Source: Oreohelix idahoensis
Taxonomy: Eukaryota > Mollusca > Gastropoda > Stylommatophora > Oreohelicidae
Direction of reading: 5' to 3'
Assembly: GCA_024509875.1 (NCBI GenBank)
Contig: JAMPIV010012161.1
Location: 1-64,000 of the forward strand
Length of the DNA: 64,000 bases
Shown: positions 1 through 12,916 of the stretch, piece after piece
Position numbering within the stretch: the first letter of the stretch is position 1
Layout: every line of letters begins with the position of its first letter
Program-made: the position numbers and the translations under genes
The notes under the pieces: generated by a model
Seen by the model: only the letters and a program-made list of their open reading frames with translations
What the model was told of the DNA's origin: nothing
Database searches by the model: none

Positions 1-1080
1 AGGACCTGTGTGTTGATTTTTTTTTTGCTTCTTTTATTTACAGAGACTTCCGGATTTCCACAATCATAAGTACTATGTTTCTCAAGCAACACAAACACGA
101 ACAGATAAACGCATACACAAAACACGTCAACCAAACATTAGGCATATCATTACTAGGTCAAACTGCGAGACTTTCCGAAGAGACACCCAGATTACTCTCT
201 CTGTCGAGATCACCGCACCAACACTTCAACAAAAAACAGCCAACGCACTAGCAAACACCACACCAATAAGGATAGGTCTCAAGACCTACAACGCGAACTC
301 CGGACAGGCCAAAAAGCCACCCAACCCAACCAAAACCGTGGTCCTAGATTCCAAGAAAAAAAAAAAACTCGAAGCAAAGCGCACAACCTCGACCACTCAT
401 GACAAAACAAACCAATCAACCATAACACGGTCACATAAAACCTATCCTTAAACCCCGAGAACTCGACCCGCCTCACCACAACTCCCAGAACACAGGAAGT
501 CACGGCGATCGCTACGCTTCGGTACCCAGAAGTCAAACCCGTCCCCGATAATCCCATCGGACAACCACCTACCGTGAAACCCCCCAACTACTATACTACC
601 GATCACCTTCACAAGCCGAAACCCTACGCCATCCAAGGACACGTCTATTAATACTGTAACGCAGGACCCTTGAATGGATCACCCTCATACTTAATAGACA
701 ATCTAAAAATGGACGTGAATCGTCGAGTCATCATATATCTCAAATTGAAAAATCTCAGTTCCTTTTCGCGTACCATTCCCATCTCACTTTCCGGAATCTA
801 ATCCTTATCTCTCATTTATGTCTATTTATCCCTACAAATTACTTTTCCAGTCATCCCCCCATGACCCATAATGAATAAATATACCCTCATCTCAGCACAA
901 AGTCAATTCAGCATATATGTACACCAATGTCATTCGCCTCGACCATTGTCATACCACTAAAGTATAGGGGTGTGAGAATAGTGATTTGGTGAATTGATAC
1001 AAAAAACAAATTATAAGACAAAACTTTACGTAACCATCCAAAAATTACCACAAATACATAACATAACACCCGACTACGGC
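1..1080. other. Noncoding, moderately C-skewed sequence
   Basis: No open frame here resembles a known protein. The plus strand already has clearly more C than G, and the tract grades into the extreme C-rich zone to its right. Two overlapping minus-strand open frames of 64 and 102 codons look like chance results of this bias. I see no repeat structure or RNA gene. Confidence 0.5.
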
Positions 1081-4000
1081 CACGCCCACGACCCTCCCCT
1101 ACTCCCCACCCCTCGACTCTACCCCACTGATTTAAGGTAGTCCCCCCCCCCCCCCCCCCCCTCCCCCCGACGCCCCCCGCCCGTCAACCCCAACTCCCGA
1201 CCTCCCCCCGCCCCCTCCTAATTAAGGGACAACAAACGAACGAACAAACGACATCATTTAATCACACAGTGTTAACATGAAATCATCCACTAAATATCTA
1301 ATAACTAACACTCAACTTATCGCAAATTCAATTACTCACCTAAAACTCACCTATTTAAAATCTACCCCGCAACTTTTAACATGACTATTAACATTTTTAC
1401 CCACATTAACAGTCCAATCACACTACCGGATTCCTCCTCACACCTGAACTACAAACACCATTAGTTCATTCACAGAAAATAGTATTTAATCCCAATAGTA
1501 CGTGATTCGGACGATATTCCTAAAAAGAACCTCTTCCCACCCTTAGAAGGAAGCCTGAAGCTTACCATCCCTCCCCCTTACTCATTCACCATCCCCCAAT
1601 CTCTATCAGATCTCAAATCACATCCAAAATTACCCTAGGTTTTTCATTCCCTATGGACCTCAGATAGTACATCCCAACGACCGCTTGGAAATACTAAACC
1701 TAAAATACCTCACACAGTTCATACCCCCGAGCCACCATTTAATCACATTTAACCTTCAATCGCTCAATCCAACAAACTCTATCCATCAAACGTGCCTTCT
1801 GGAATACTCCGTTTACTACCCTAACGTCATAAAATTCACATCAAACCTGCCCCATTTTTGACGTTCAGATAGGAGAACTCTTTCCTATCAACTTTCTTAA
1901 ACTCTTTTCTCAGCTCGTGGGACACATACTCTCTATATACAACATAAGTGGGATCTACAGAAACTATTCTGACGTTCAACTACGAAAAAGTAAATATGTC
2001 CATGCGATCGCGTCCCTCACCCTACACCTAACTGTCTACAGATTGCTTTTGCAAACCTCTATAACTTTTATGGTGGGTGTAAATCAATAATTCCACCAAT
2101 ATATCAGAATTCACTTAAGTAAGAAACCGAACTAAAAACACCTCCAAAAGCATAACCAGAGGAACTCTTAAATTACTAAAATTTAAAACTCCCCTCTAAA
2201 CCCCAACCCCCCCCCCCCCCTGTCCGCCCCCCCCCACCCCGTCCCCCCCTAACACCCCCCCCCCCCCCCCCCCATACCCTCCCCTCCCCCTCCCCCCCCC
2301 CCCCCCCCCCCCCCCCTTCCTTAATCTTCTCTTTTTCTTGAATGCTCATACCTTCCCCTGAGTTTCCTTCCCCTGTACCTCCTTCTTATTACCCCCCTGC
2401 TCCCCTCCTCTTACCTTGTGGCTTGTTTTTCTTTTTTGTTTTTTGTTTCCCCCCCCCAAGAAAAAACGCGTTCAAAAAACCAAAATACAAATTAAAACTC
2501 CCCCAACACCACCCCCCACCCCCCCTCCCCTACTCCCCCACACACCGCCCCTCCCTCCCACCCCCCCCGCCCCCCCCCCCCCCGCCCCCCGTTAAAAAAT
2601 AAATATGCCCCCCCCTCCTACCCCCAAATCGACACCCCCACAAACTCAGATGTTAACACCCCACCCCACCGCCCCATCAACCCATTCCCCCTACCCCCTC
2701 CACTGCTCTCACTTTTATTTTTTTGATTATTATTTTTAATTTTTTCTATTATTTTTTTTTTTTTTTTTGTTTTTATACCCCCTACCAACCCAACACCACA
2801 GCCCCCCTCCTCTGGCCCCCCTCCCCCGTCCTGTACCAAACAACCAAAATATCATCCAATAAACCTAAAACGCGCCCTAACATCCCCTCGCCCCCCCCAA
2901 ACCCCCCCCCCGACACCCCAACAAATCACCCACTAAATTCTCCACTGCCCAAACACACATATCTTTCCCCTTCTCCATCCTCTGAGCCCGACCCACCGCC
3001 ACACCAGTAATCCTGCAACCCCAACTGACACCCTCCCACGGGCCACCCCACAAATTAAAAGCTCGAGACACCTCCCCCCACTACACCCCCCCCCCCAATA
3101 GCCGTTGACTTGTAAGAAGATTCGGGCTGATCGTCGAGGACTATACGCACCACACCCCCTTTCCTTCCCACACATATCAACCTTTACCGACCTGAGACCA
3201 CCGAAGGGAATACAACAACCATCTGCCCCCCCAACCCCCCATAAGCTTTATTATTTATTTTTTATACCCTTATATTATTTAAATTTCCCCCCCCCCCCCC
3301 CCCGCCCTGCCGCATAAATGTTCGCTAACCAGATGGGGTGTCACACACCCACTATGGCCCACCCCCCCGGTGCCGTCAACGTGGAAGTCCATGCGCCTCC
3401 CCCCCTTTAGCTCGCATTTAAACCCCCCACCCCCCCATGGGATCCCCCTTTTTAGTACCACGCCCCGATCCCCCCCACTCGATTTATTCATTATTACCCT
3501 CCCATACCTCGCCCCCCAACCTCCGGACCCCCCCGTCCACACCCACCCCCCAACCCTGCATTAAACATACACCACTCTCCCCGATCCCACTCCGTGATCC
3601 CCACACGTCCCACCATCAAGAGTAAACATCCACACTACCACCATAAAAAAAAACAAAAAATGCCATTCTCTATACCCCTATACCCCCCCCCCCCCCCCTC
3701 CATAAAAACTCCCGCCCCTATTCCTACAGGCCGACCCCCGGGACCACCCTTTCCCAGCTGCCTGCTATACCCCGCGAACCCCTTGACTCCCAATCAATAG
3801 CTGTTGCCCCCCCACTACATCGGTCCCCCCCTCTCACCTGCATAGAGAGACAATCCAATACGAGCGCACACAGCGCGTGCCACCCCTTAATAAAATATTT
3901 AACCCCCGCCCCTCCCTCACCCCCGACACCCCCCCCTACACGCAACCCCCCCCCCCCCCCCCCCCCTTACCCATCCTATGGAAGCGCCTCCCCGCCCCCA

Positions 4001-4900
4001 GTGACCCCACCCCGAGCCCCCCCCCACCCCGATTTCTCACGTCCTCCCCCCCCCCCCTCACAGCGCCCCCCCCCTTGTCTAGACATCTACCACCCCCTAC
4101 CGCCCTGCGCAGCATACCCCCCCAGGGAGCGCCTACCTCATCCTATCGTTGTGTGTTGCGGCTGGAGGTTCTGCCCACACTACGGGGCCTTCTCGCACCG
4201 TGGACACCCGACATCTATAATGGGAATTCATTCCACCAAACTGTTTGTGTCACCTGTTAAATAAAATCCCAGCGCATATGGTCGTTGAGATGGGGAGTCT
4301 AGGGACAGGCGAGGACACAACCCACTCCTGGCCCCTCCCCTCCCTTTTCCCCCCTCTCCCCCGTCCCCCCCCCCTCCCCCATTGTCCTACCCCCATTACC
4401 CCGAGGCTATTTTTACCCCCCCCGGGCCCCCTTGCCCAGCCTGCTCTCCCTCTCTCCTCCCCACCCCCCCTAGCGGACCTAAATATAGCCACATTTCACA
4501 TCCGTCTTACCCCCAGTTACATAATTGTACTTCACATAATCTTTTTTTTACATAAATGTTTGTTACCCCACCCTTTACCCATAATAATCTCTCATAACAA
4601 TAATTACCCCCACATAACCCCTCATCCCCATACATTTTAATTTCTCCCATACCCCCCCCCCCTTCACACCCCGGCCCACCCCCCCCCTGGAATTTACTCT
4701 CTACCCATAATCTGTTCATCCAATACATAATTTACCCCACCTCCCCCATCCCATTCCCCTACCCCACCCCCCCAGTGCCCTAACTATTATATTTTTCATA
4801 TCCATAAACCCCCCCCCACCCTTCCCCCTCCACAACCTCCCCCCCACATAAAAACAATCACACCAACCCCACCCATACCACTTAATTACACCTGTTTCAA
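1081..4900. repeat. C-rich, G-poor low-complexity tract with poly-C runs
   Basis: The plus strand is dominated by C with A and T between, and G is scarce. Runs of about 15 to 30 C occur near 1141, 2205-2310, 2570, 3290, 3685 and 3945. The open frames encode only proline-rich (plus) or glycine-rich (minus) low-complexity peptides, which follows directly from the composition, so I do not call genes. The pattern may be a real pyrimidine-rich satellite-like tract or a poorly resolved end of a long-read assembly. Confidence 0.7.
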
Positions 4901-7309
4901 AAAACTTCGCAACCCACTTTCCCTGTTTTCAAACAGTTTTTTACAAATTAAATCAAATAACAAACCCCTACAACTTCACAAGAGGGCCTTTACTGTATTC
5001 AATTTGCGTTTTTTTTAAAACATAACGTAATTTTTGAAATCGAAAAGTAACCTACATTGACGTCATGCACACAAGTTTTGTCAGCCAATTCCTGTATCAG
5101 TTGGGTTTTAAAAATGGCGCAGAAATTGACCCACCCACTACCACTGTCCACAGTCCTATTTCCAATTCAGCTATAGCTTCACCTTCCTGTATTTAAAACA
5201 CAACTCTTCCATTTCATACTCAGGTCTTCAACTTATTGAATATTACAAAATTAAGGCTTGGTTGTGAAGTTTAAAAAACTACCCAAGCTAACATTTTAAC
5301 CCACTTAAATCAGCCTTTAACCCTGTTATTCACCACCCCACAGTTTTACTCAATTTAAAAGCTCTTACAAATGGTAAAATATATTTAAAAAATAAACTAA
5401 TGGTACAAAATTAGACTTGCTTAAAGCAACTAGAATAGTTACCCACGCAAAGTCCTACACCTGTTTTATACTAGCAATACAGACTTTTCATTAACAATCT
5501 TATCTCCAGCCTTTATAAACATCTGCAATACTTCAATTCCGAAATTAAAAAAGGCGCATTTGCAACCGACTGGTTTATTAGTCTAAGACTCAACAAATAC
5601 AAACACACGGGGGGTGTTACACAAAAAACACCCACTGTCACTCTAATAATTGCTAACGTGTCAGTCACCTTTGCGGTAGCATCTTCAGACCTACTTAAAA
5701 AAACTTTTATTACAATACTGGAGTGGACTACAATTCAATGATCACTTCATTAAACCTCAAACAAAAAACAACTTTTCAACCAAGAGTCATACTCAATTAC
5801 TTAATCAAGCTCAATGTGGAACTTAAATCCTACGTAACAAAATCCCACAAACACTTCAGGAGAACCTTTCTCCTATATTGGATTGGGGCTATTTTAAAAA
5901 ATTCGTAAAATCGGAAAAATTCAATAACAACATAAACTACCCAATAACCCACAAAACTTTATAGGCGAATCTTCCAGTATTCAATTCAGTTTTTAACATA
6001 ATGTTTCATACAAATAAAAACTACTCAACAAACTAAAAAACAATGATGACAAAATCCCCTACAATAAAATATCCATAAATCATAATCATTAATTCGATTG
6101 AGTTAAAATAACATGTGTATTATACTCTTAGTGATTGTACTTCATTTTATTAAAGGATCTCCATAAAATTAGTATATCAACCTAATCTACCCACCACTAA
6201 CCAAAACAAACCACTATTTACAAACTTCATTCCATTAATTCACAACAACATACATAACACTTCAGAATCAAAGCCTACACTTCCGCATGCTTAAGTATCT
6301 CATCTTCATGGTCTCAGATCTCACCCAGACTTTCTCCTGTAATTCAAATTATTTTTTAATAAAATAATGCTCACTATATAAAGAATTTACTTTGTTTCAC
6401 ATAATTTGTTAAGCCATCACTGGAATTCAATTTTTATTGAAATCAGCTAATTTTAGACTTCGACATTCAGCCTTTAACTTAGTTCAGTGAGTTCCTGTGT
6501 TATTCTTTTAATAGCCTAAACAACTGAAAACAAAAAAAGTCAACCCTTGGGGGGCTCTTAATCTGGACCCACTACAACTTCACAGCCTTCTTCTGAAACA
6601 TTCTCAATTCTTTTCTAGTCACTACAATAACTTTCATACAAACCACAGCCTTAAATAATCCTTAATATAGGAAAAAAAAAAAACCAAAGCCTCCCTTCAA
6701 CACAGTACACACTTTCACAAAGCTCGCCATCAGTCTCACACGCCTCCACTCCATAAACTCAATAAAACAAACAATCCCCCACAACCGTGACACTTCACTT
6801 CAAGATCCAGACTCACCTTTCTCTACTTATCAACAATTGGTGAACGATCTACTACCCACCACACTTACACACTTCCCTAATAGCCCAGTTACTCGAATCG
6901 TCAAAACAAATCATCCACAAGGTAGATTCCTTCTCCTAGTGTTCCTATAGTGGTTGAATCTACTTAATATTACACCACGTAACACTTCAGCCTTTCCTGT
7001 ACTTCCAAATTTTACTAGAGCCCACTACACACCTCTAATTTTCAATTTCAGTTTTGCAACTCAAGCCTTTCTCTCCTGTATTCTCCACACCATCTTTTAA
7101 CCAGCTTAAAACAATCTAAAATATGAGGCACTCTCTAATATACTATCTTAATGATGGCTAGGACTTCCCCTAAAACCTAATTCTAACAATCAGATCCTCA
7201 TTAGTCATCTGACATCACTCTTATTCTTGCCAAATGTTTAACTCCAGTCAATCTGGGGTACATTCATTAACATATTCTGTTCTAGGCCTCTATATTAGTT
7301 TTCTTTACT
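4901..7309. other. A/T/C-rich, G-depleted noncoding tract
   Basis: Composition becomes A, T and C rich but G stays rare, often only three to five per 60 bases. A degenerate motif resembling TTCAGCCTTT followed by CCTGTA recurs, for example near 4975, 6585, 6985 and 7060. No protein is recognisable. Normal composition returns where reverse transcriptase homology begins, near 7310. If that element were intact, this position should hold its upstream pol domains, but none is visible. Confidence 0.5.
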
Positions 7310-7910
7310 AAAACTACTAAGGAACTTGAACAGATGTTATCTTTAGGAATTATTGAAACTAGTAATTCCCCATTGTTCTTCTTCTCCATTAGGTTATTGT
7401 CCGAAAAGAAGGACAATAACATTAGACTATGCGTCGACTATAGAAAATTAAATGCACAAACTATAGTTGATAGCGAACCACATCCACTTCTCGGACGACT
7501 TACAACTGCCACGTCCTATCTACCCGCAACTATATTCACTAAGATAGACTTAACTAAAGGTTATTGGCAGATACCACTAACCGAAAAAGCTAAATACTAT
7601 ACAGCGTTCTCCACTCCGCAAGGGTCTATACCAGTGGAAAAAATGTTATGCCTTTTGGCTTGTTAACGCTCCAGCTACCTTTGTTCGCATGATGCGACAC
7701 AATTTTTCTGGTAGACCCATAATCATTACATACATAGACGACATATGCTTATTTAGTTCATGGGTTGGGGTACGTTTTTCGGGTCATAAATGCGTTTGGG
7801 ACACGTTTAGAATTAGTAGGTTGACTGCGCATCCCACAAAATTACAAGTAGCGTTTCATGAAATAACTTTTTTGGGACACATATTGGAGCAGGATATATC
7901 CAAACACTAA
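7310..7910 (+). pseudogene. Ty3/gypsy reverse transcriptase fragment
   Basis: This is an RT remnant in two frames. The first (7334-7666, open from about 7310) has the fingers and palm signatures VDYRKLNAQ and KIDLTKGYWQIP, the latter holding the first catalytic aspartate. The second (7689-7910) has the YIDD active-site box (TYIDDICLFSS) and the downstream FLGHIL motif. A frameshift near 7645-7690 separates them at the usual PFG region. The N-terminal part of RT is missing and the copy begins abruptly at the edge of the G-poor tract. RNase H follows. By family, the product would copy element RNA into cDNA in cytoplasmic particles. It is a dead fragment. Confidence 0.9.
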
Positions 7911-8549
7911 CCTAGTACGGTTTCTAAAATTTTAAACGTTTCCGTTCCTCAAACGAAGAAACAGGTTAGAAGCTTGTTAGGTCTAGTCCAATATTTACAG
8001 CAGATTCGTACCTAACTTGTCCTCTATCCCGGCTGTTTTATCATCTTTATTAAAAAGGCCATGCCAGTGAAGGTGACATGGACTGGCGAGTGTAATAAAG
8101 TCTTCCTCACACTACTTCATATTTTTCCAAACCCACCAATTTTGAGCCTACCTGATGCTTCCAAAGAGTTTCTTCTCCGCACAGATGCGAGTAATTACGG
8201 AATTGGCGCATGTTTGCTCCAATATCATGACGACATCCTCCATCCATCCTTGTATGTCTCACGGAAACTGAAACCGCCAGAGGTGAAATACTCCACTGTC
8301 GACCACGAACTGTTAGCAGTGGTATGGGTGATAACAAAATTGGAGAAATTTCTGCTGGGAGCCCCATTTGTGGTCCAGACAGATCAGAAAGCCGTAGCAT
8401 CACTACGACGGGCGAATCATAAAAGTCCAAAGCTCACCAGATTCGCTATTCTCCTTCAGCCTTTTGATTTCTCCATCGAGTACATTACAGGATCAGAGAA
8501 CGTCTTGGCAGATACTCTCTCTAGAAACCCTTCTGATGTCGAGTCATGA
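7911..8549 (+). pseudogene. Ty3/gypsy RT connection and RNase H fragment
   Basis: The open frame 8061-8549 is a retroelement RNase H. It shows FLLRTDASNYGIGACLLQ (first catalytic Asp), STVDHELLAVVW (Glu), VVQTDQKAV (Asp) and VLADTLSRNP (last Asp region). The sequence between 7911 and 8060 encodes the degraded RT-RNase H connection, with at least one stop and one shift. The frame closes with TGA at 8547-8549. No integrase follows before the polypurine tract and LTR, so RNase H was the last pol domain, as in Gmr1-type gypsy elements. Loss of a downstream integrase is the alternative. Confidence 0.9.
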
Positions 8550-9604
8550 ACTATAGTAACGTCGCAGATACTTACCCAAAAGACATAGCACTATCGTTGC
8601 TTTTCGACATAGAAAGGAACCATTGCCTACAATACACGTATCTGCTCACTAAAGACATGTTATATACGAAATGAACGAAATCAAGTGACACTATGTTCGT
8701 ATTTACGCCAGGACTTTGCTTGGTGTCCATTCATGATAAAACTATTTGAAACAATTTCGTGAATCAAGTGAAAATAATTGAAATGCTATCGAACTAATTC
8801 AGTATGTGACATGAACTATTGTCAAGAACGTCGATACTTATGAATTGGAACACTTAAACATTTTTTCTAATCGGAATTCACAAGGATCAAGCCTACGGAT
8901 GGATCATCATATCCAACGTTAATTAATTTTAATTAAGTCGTTGAAATAATGGAAATTAAAATGAAATGTGAGATAAATATGAAAAAAATGAAATGAAATT
9001 TGGAAAAAAATGAAAGAAAGAAAAAAATAAAAACTCACATGATTCTTAGATAATATTATTGGATGTAACTATTATATTATATAGTTAATAATTATGTTGA
9101 CACATTACATACTACATTATTATTTAAATTAGTTAATTTAGATAGGTATTAACAACTTAACACTAAACTTAATTAATGTCCAACACACATAACTAAGTTA
9201 AATTTATACATTATTTTCTTTCTCTACTTTATTTCTCATTTATTTATTTATTTCTCTCTTTAACATCTTCTTTCATTTTTCTTGCATTAGATTTTCAACA
9301 ACTTTATTCTTATTACACACTCAGTATAATTAATTAGTTTAATTTTAACTCTTTAGATTAGTCTGACGTGACATTTCATTGCGACATATTTTAAGTTAAT
9401 TAATTAATTAGATATCAACATTAGACATTCTCTTTTAGTTCATATAAAATTTATGTATAACATTTATGTATAATATGATCATTAATATATTAGATGACTG
9501 TTAGTTAGTCGACATGACCACGACACTGTTCTAGACACAACATCGTAGGCCATATGTCGCATTTTTGTTAAATTTTTGATATTATTAATTCAGATAGGTT
9601 TTTG
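8550..9604 (+). other. AT-rich 3' noncoding region of the gypsy element
   Basis: About 1.05 kb with no coding potential lies between the RNase H stop codon and the polypurine tract. It is A/T rich, with many short TTAATTAA-like runs. Its position suggests a 3' untranslated region. No envelope-like or integrase frame is visible. Confidence 0.5.
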
Positions 9605-9639
9605 AAAAAAAAAAAATCTATCGAATAGATTTTTTTTTT
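9605..9639 (+). other. Perfect hairpin just upstream of the polypurine tract
   Basis: A run of A ending in ATCTAT is followed by a CGA loop, then ATAGAT and a run of T, forming a perfect stem of about 15 bp. It ends a few bases before the putative polypurine tract. It could fold in the element RNA, but a function is inference. Confidence 0.6.
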
Positions 9640-9645
9640 CCCCGG

Positions 9646-9657
9646 TGGACAGGGAAT
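9646..9657 (+). promoter_or_regulatory. Putative polypurine tract (plus-strand primer)
   Basis: The purine-rich sequence GTGGACAGGGAAT lies directly before the LTR start TGTTACGG, which is where a gypsy element places its plus-strand primer. The assignment depends on the LTR boundary inferred from terminal symmetry. Confidence 0.55.
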
Positions 9658-10448
9658 TGTTACGGTAGTTTAATTGGCATTGTCTGCTAGAGGTTAGCAG
9701 CATGCGATTTTAGGGGTTACAACGTTTAATGTAATGTAAAAATATTATTAGCCTATTGAACGCTGTGACGTTTCAGCGTTGGTAGTCACGCACCGTGACC
9801 AAGAGACGGGACCCTTTCTTGAATGACCGTCGAACTGAGAAGACGTGTCCTTGTAGTCTTATAGTGTCGGGCATGGAGTGCCACACAGTTATATTGTATT
9901 TTATTATGGACATGGGTCAGTCCACTGTTATGATGAAGAAAGATGAATGTTACAGGTTAGTAATTGACTAAACCTAGTCGAGATGAATTAACAGTCCGTT
10001 TTAGTTATATTAGTGCCAGACGCATAATCTCACTGTCGGTCGTTGGGATCACCAACAACCACGCGTGCATATAGTTATGTCGTTCTGCCTACAGTAATTC
10101 AGATTTACGGGACAAAGGACTGATATGCAAAGATAGCTGATTCAATATAGGATTCTAAATTATATATGTGATGTATTCATGATCAACGTATGATGTCTGA
10201 AAATGTGTAATAAATTGTTTGGACTCAAAAAGGGACTTATCACATTCATTGAGGTTGACTAGTTCCAACAGTTGTGATAGTCACAAGATTATACACCCAT
10301 CTTCGCGTAATACACCATCAAGCACCATACAGAAATAAAAATGAATGAATTGATGCACTGGCCAATGGAAGCGGAAGCTTCCTTCGTTCAATGAAAATCT
10401 TCAACGGTCACACATTTAAACAGAGGAGGTTTTTGCAACAGTGGTGAC

Positions 10449-10449
<1 letters not shown>

Positions 10450-10544
<95 letters not shown>
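10450..10544. repeat. (TA)n microsatellite
   Basis: About 47 uninterrupted TA dinucleotides lie inside the inferred LTR. The tyrosine-isoleucine open frames across it on the minus strand are a by-product of the repeat. Confidence 0.95.
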
Positions 10545-10546
<2 letters not shown>

Positions 10547-10562
10547 AAGAGAAGAAACACAA

Positions 10563-10597
10563 CCCCCCCCCCCCCCCACCACCCCCCCCCCCCCCCC
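10563..10597. repeat. Poly-C run
   Basis: Near-pure C of about 35 bases is interrupted only by ACCA-like and T-containing breaks, close to the TA microsatellite in the same inferred LTR. Confidence 0.9.
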
Positions 10598-10998
10598 TCC
10601 TCCTCGCAACACAGACGTGAAACTGAAAATGCAAAAGTGAAGATATAATCTACGGGTCTTTACCATTGTGTGTCATGGCGACTGGACGCATGTGTTTGAG
10701 CTCCTGAATATATCGTGTATATCCCTGTGTTATTCCATCACTAGTACATCAAGATCTTCTGTGATGTGTATTTAGTTATCTGCATTTACAGGGAGTAGAG
10801 CTTCTCGGTGTCGAGTTGAATATATATTAAAAATGTGGAAAAATGAAGACGACATCGTCCTTTGACAATGACGGACTGTCTAAGTGATATAAGAATTACA
10901 GACAGATGTGTTTCTAAGAATTGTACACTATAGAAGTATGATCATGTATGGTGCTGTATCGTTTCGTCATAAATAAACTCTCTGTCTCAAACGTAACC

Positions 10999-12341
10999 TG
11001 GTGTGGCGGAGTTATTTGAGAAGTTGGAACTTTCCTTGCTTTTAGCTAGTAACCCTAGATGCTAGATTGGCCGTGTCTGCTAAAGACATATAACTTTGAA
11101 CAGTTTGAAGGGCAACAGGAGGAAGTTCGCAACAGATGGGGTGCCAAGCCCGTGGATATGAACAATCTAAATGCTGTTTTTATATTGATACAAGTTGTTC
11201 AACGAATTATTTAATGATGGAGGTGTCAGCGTACGTTTTTTTAGTACTACGGCTGCGCATTTGAATATGCAAATTAACTAGGTCACGTCTGCTCAGAGCG
11301 ACCGGACGTTTTTAGGGGACAGAAAGAAAGTATAAAATATCACTATTTTTCGAGACAACACTTGAAATAATAACATTGCTTAGTCAAGGCAAGGACATTA
11401 TTCTTTCGTTTTTCAAGAAGGTGGGCGTTTTTGCAGTTATTTCAAGTATTTGTGCCTATTTTTTATGATGTCCTGCTCATGTTGGAAGCCAGCACATAAT
11501 ATTTTCAAGATGGCGGTGTTAGTCGGCTGCAGGCCGGAGTTAGAGGTCTAATCCTATTCACTGCATTGAATCTGGATCGTCGTTTCATGAGGCAGAGGCT
11601 GATGTCAGGAGGATTTTTTGCATGAAAGGGCAGATAAGTAAATTTATTGATTCATGCAGTGTGACGCTTGAAGAATCTCTTTTGACAGGGTTCATTCTTT
11701 TACATGTTATATGTATATCTGTATCTACATGTTTGTGTGATAGGCGGGTAAGTTGGTGGGACCTATGAATTCCTTATACCTCATTGACGGTCGTGAATTC
11801 TTAGGCGTTCTTTAGTTTTTGCATCTGATTTTTTCAACTTAAGGAGCCGGCGAACATAGCTGTGTGTTACTGCCTTGAGTAAATTAACCAGATTCATTAT
11901 TTGTCTAGTTGTGAAGGTTTTGCAATTTTGTATTTGTTGTCAATTTAATTATATTTTTTTGGGTTTATTCTCCATTATTGTTTGTAAATTTGTTCATCTC
12001 ATCTTGCTATCCTTCATTTATTAGATGTATTATATGTTGTGAAATTGTGCTTGTATTGTCATAAGTGTGGTAGAGCCAATTTTTTTTTATTTTCCTACAA
12101 TTCATACATTTCTGGCTTGGTTTTTTTCATTAGTATTTTCTTCGTTTGGCTCTGTCTACTGTTATACTGTAATCTTGTTGGTATCTCTATTTTTTTTGCT
12201 CCTAAAATAACATCTATAATTTCATGCAGGTGATTGATCTTGAGTGATGAAATAATTATTGCTAATATTGCTCACTTTTTAAATATATATATATTATTTA
12301 AATTATTATTGGACAATTTGGAGTTACAATAATAGTGAACT
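10999..12341 (+). other. Putative primer-binding site and leader before gag remnant
   Basis: TGGTGTGGCGGAG directly follows the inferred LTR end. Primer-binding sites usually begin with TGG, so this is a candidate, but I cannot name the matching tRNA. The rest, about 1.3 kb, has no coding signal and leads to the gag-like ATG at 12342. The short open frame at 12039-12233 is only a hydrophobic chance frame. Confidence 0.35.
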
Positions 12342-12916
12342 ATGGCTACCTTGAAATATTTTACCAAGCTTGGAAAGGAGTTTGGTATGGAAGGTGAAGC
12401 TTTAAAAACGTGTGCATTCAATGAGCATGCAAAGGAAATAAAGAGATTAGAGGACGTGGAAAGAGAACAGAGGCTCTTAGATAGAGATGATAAAAAGAGA
12501 GAGGAAGAATAGCTGAGAACAGGAGAGAAGAAGATTTAGCTGAGAAGAGAAGACAGGAAGAATTGGCACTTGAGGAAAAAAATTGGCACATGCTCATGCT
12601 CAAGCAGAAATAAAGGCACATCAAGAACTTGAGGAGAAAAATATTAGCCTATGCTCAAAGAATGGCAGAAATTGAGTTGGAAAAATTAAGATTTCAACAT
12701 AAACAGGCTAATCCAGCAGGTGATGAGGCTGCAAAAAAAGACCATGCCTCTACTTTTAAACTCAGTTTGCCCAAATTTAGTTCTAATATCGACTATATTT
12801 CATGCTTTTTAAATAGATATGAGACATGTTGCCAGGAGTTTAGGGTATTGCCCCTTGAGTGTTATTTTTACCAAAGCCATTTTATCACGCGACCTGCGCT
12901 TAATTATTACATCTGA
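12342..12916 (+). pseudogene. Degraded gypsy gag fragment (coiled coil and capsid start)
   Basis: From ATG at 12342 the frame reads MATLKYFTKLGKEFGMEGEA and then a highly charged Glu/Arg/Lys stretch typical of the coiled-coil N-terminus of these gag proteins. A TAG near 12510 and further shifts break it. The frame 12629-12916 resumes with AQRMAEIELEKLRFQHKQ and then LSLPKFSSNIDYISCFLNRYE, the motif that opens retrotransposon capsid domains. Homology stops near 12840. The gag at 57.2 kb has the same layout (KELGMDG near the start, then a coiled coil), so the two elements are probably related. In family terms the protein would form the particle shell. Confidence 0.75.

Larger units (their letters stand above)
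9658..10998 (+). repeat. Inferred LTR of the first gypsy element
   Basis: The left end TGTTACG is the inverse of the right end CGTAAC(A/C), as expected for LTR termini. A polypurine tract precedes it and AATAAA sits at 10972-10977, about 20 bp before the right end. Downstream, gag-like coding starts after a long leader; upstream lie RT and RNase H. The LTR therefore separates 3' pol from 5' gag. It contains a long TA microsatellite and a poly-C run. No second copy of this LTR is in the window, so the boundaries are inferred. Confidence 0.6.

Noticed and set aside
2342..4640. Proline-rich and glycine-rich open frames
   Set aside because: They follow from the C-rich composition, lie opposite each other, and have no recognisable domain.
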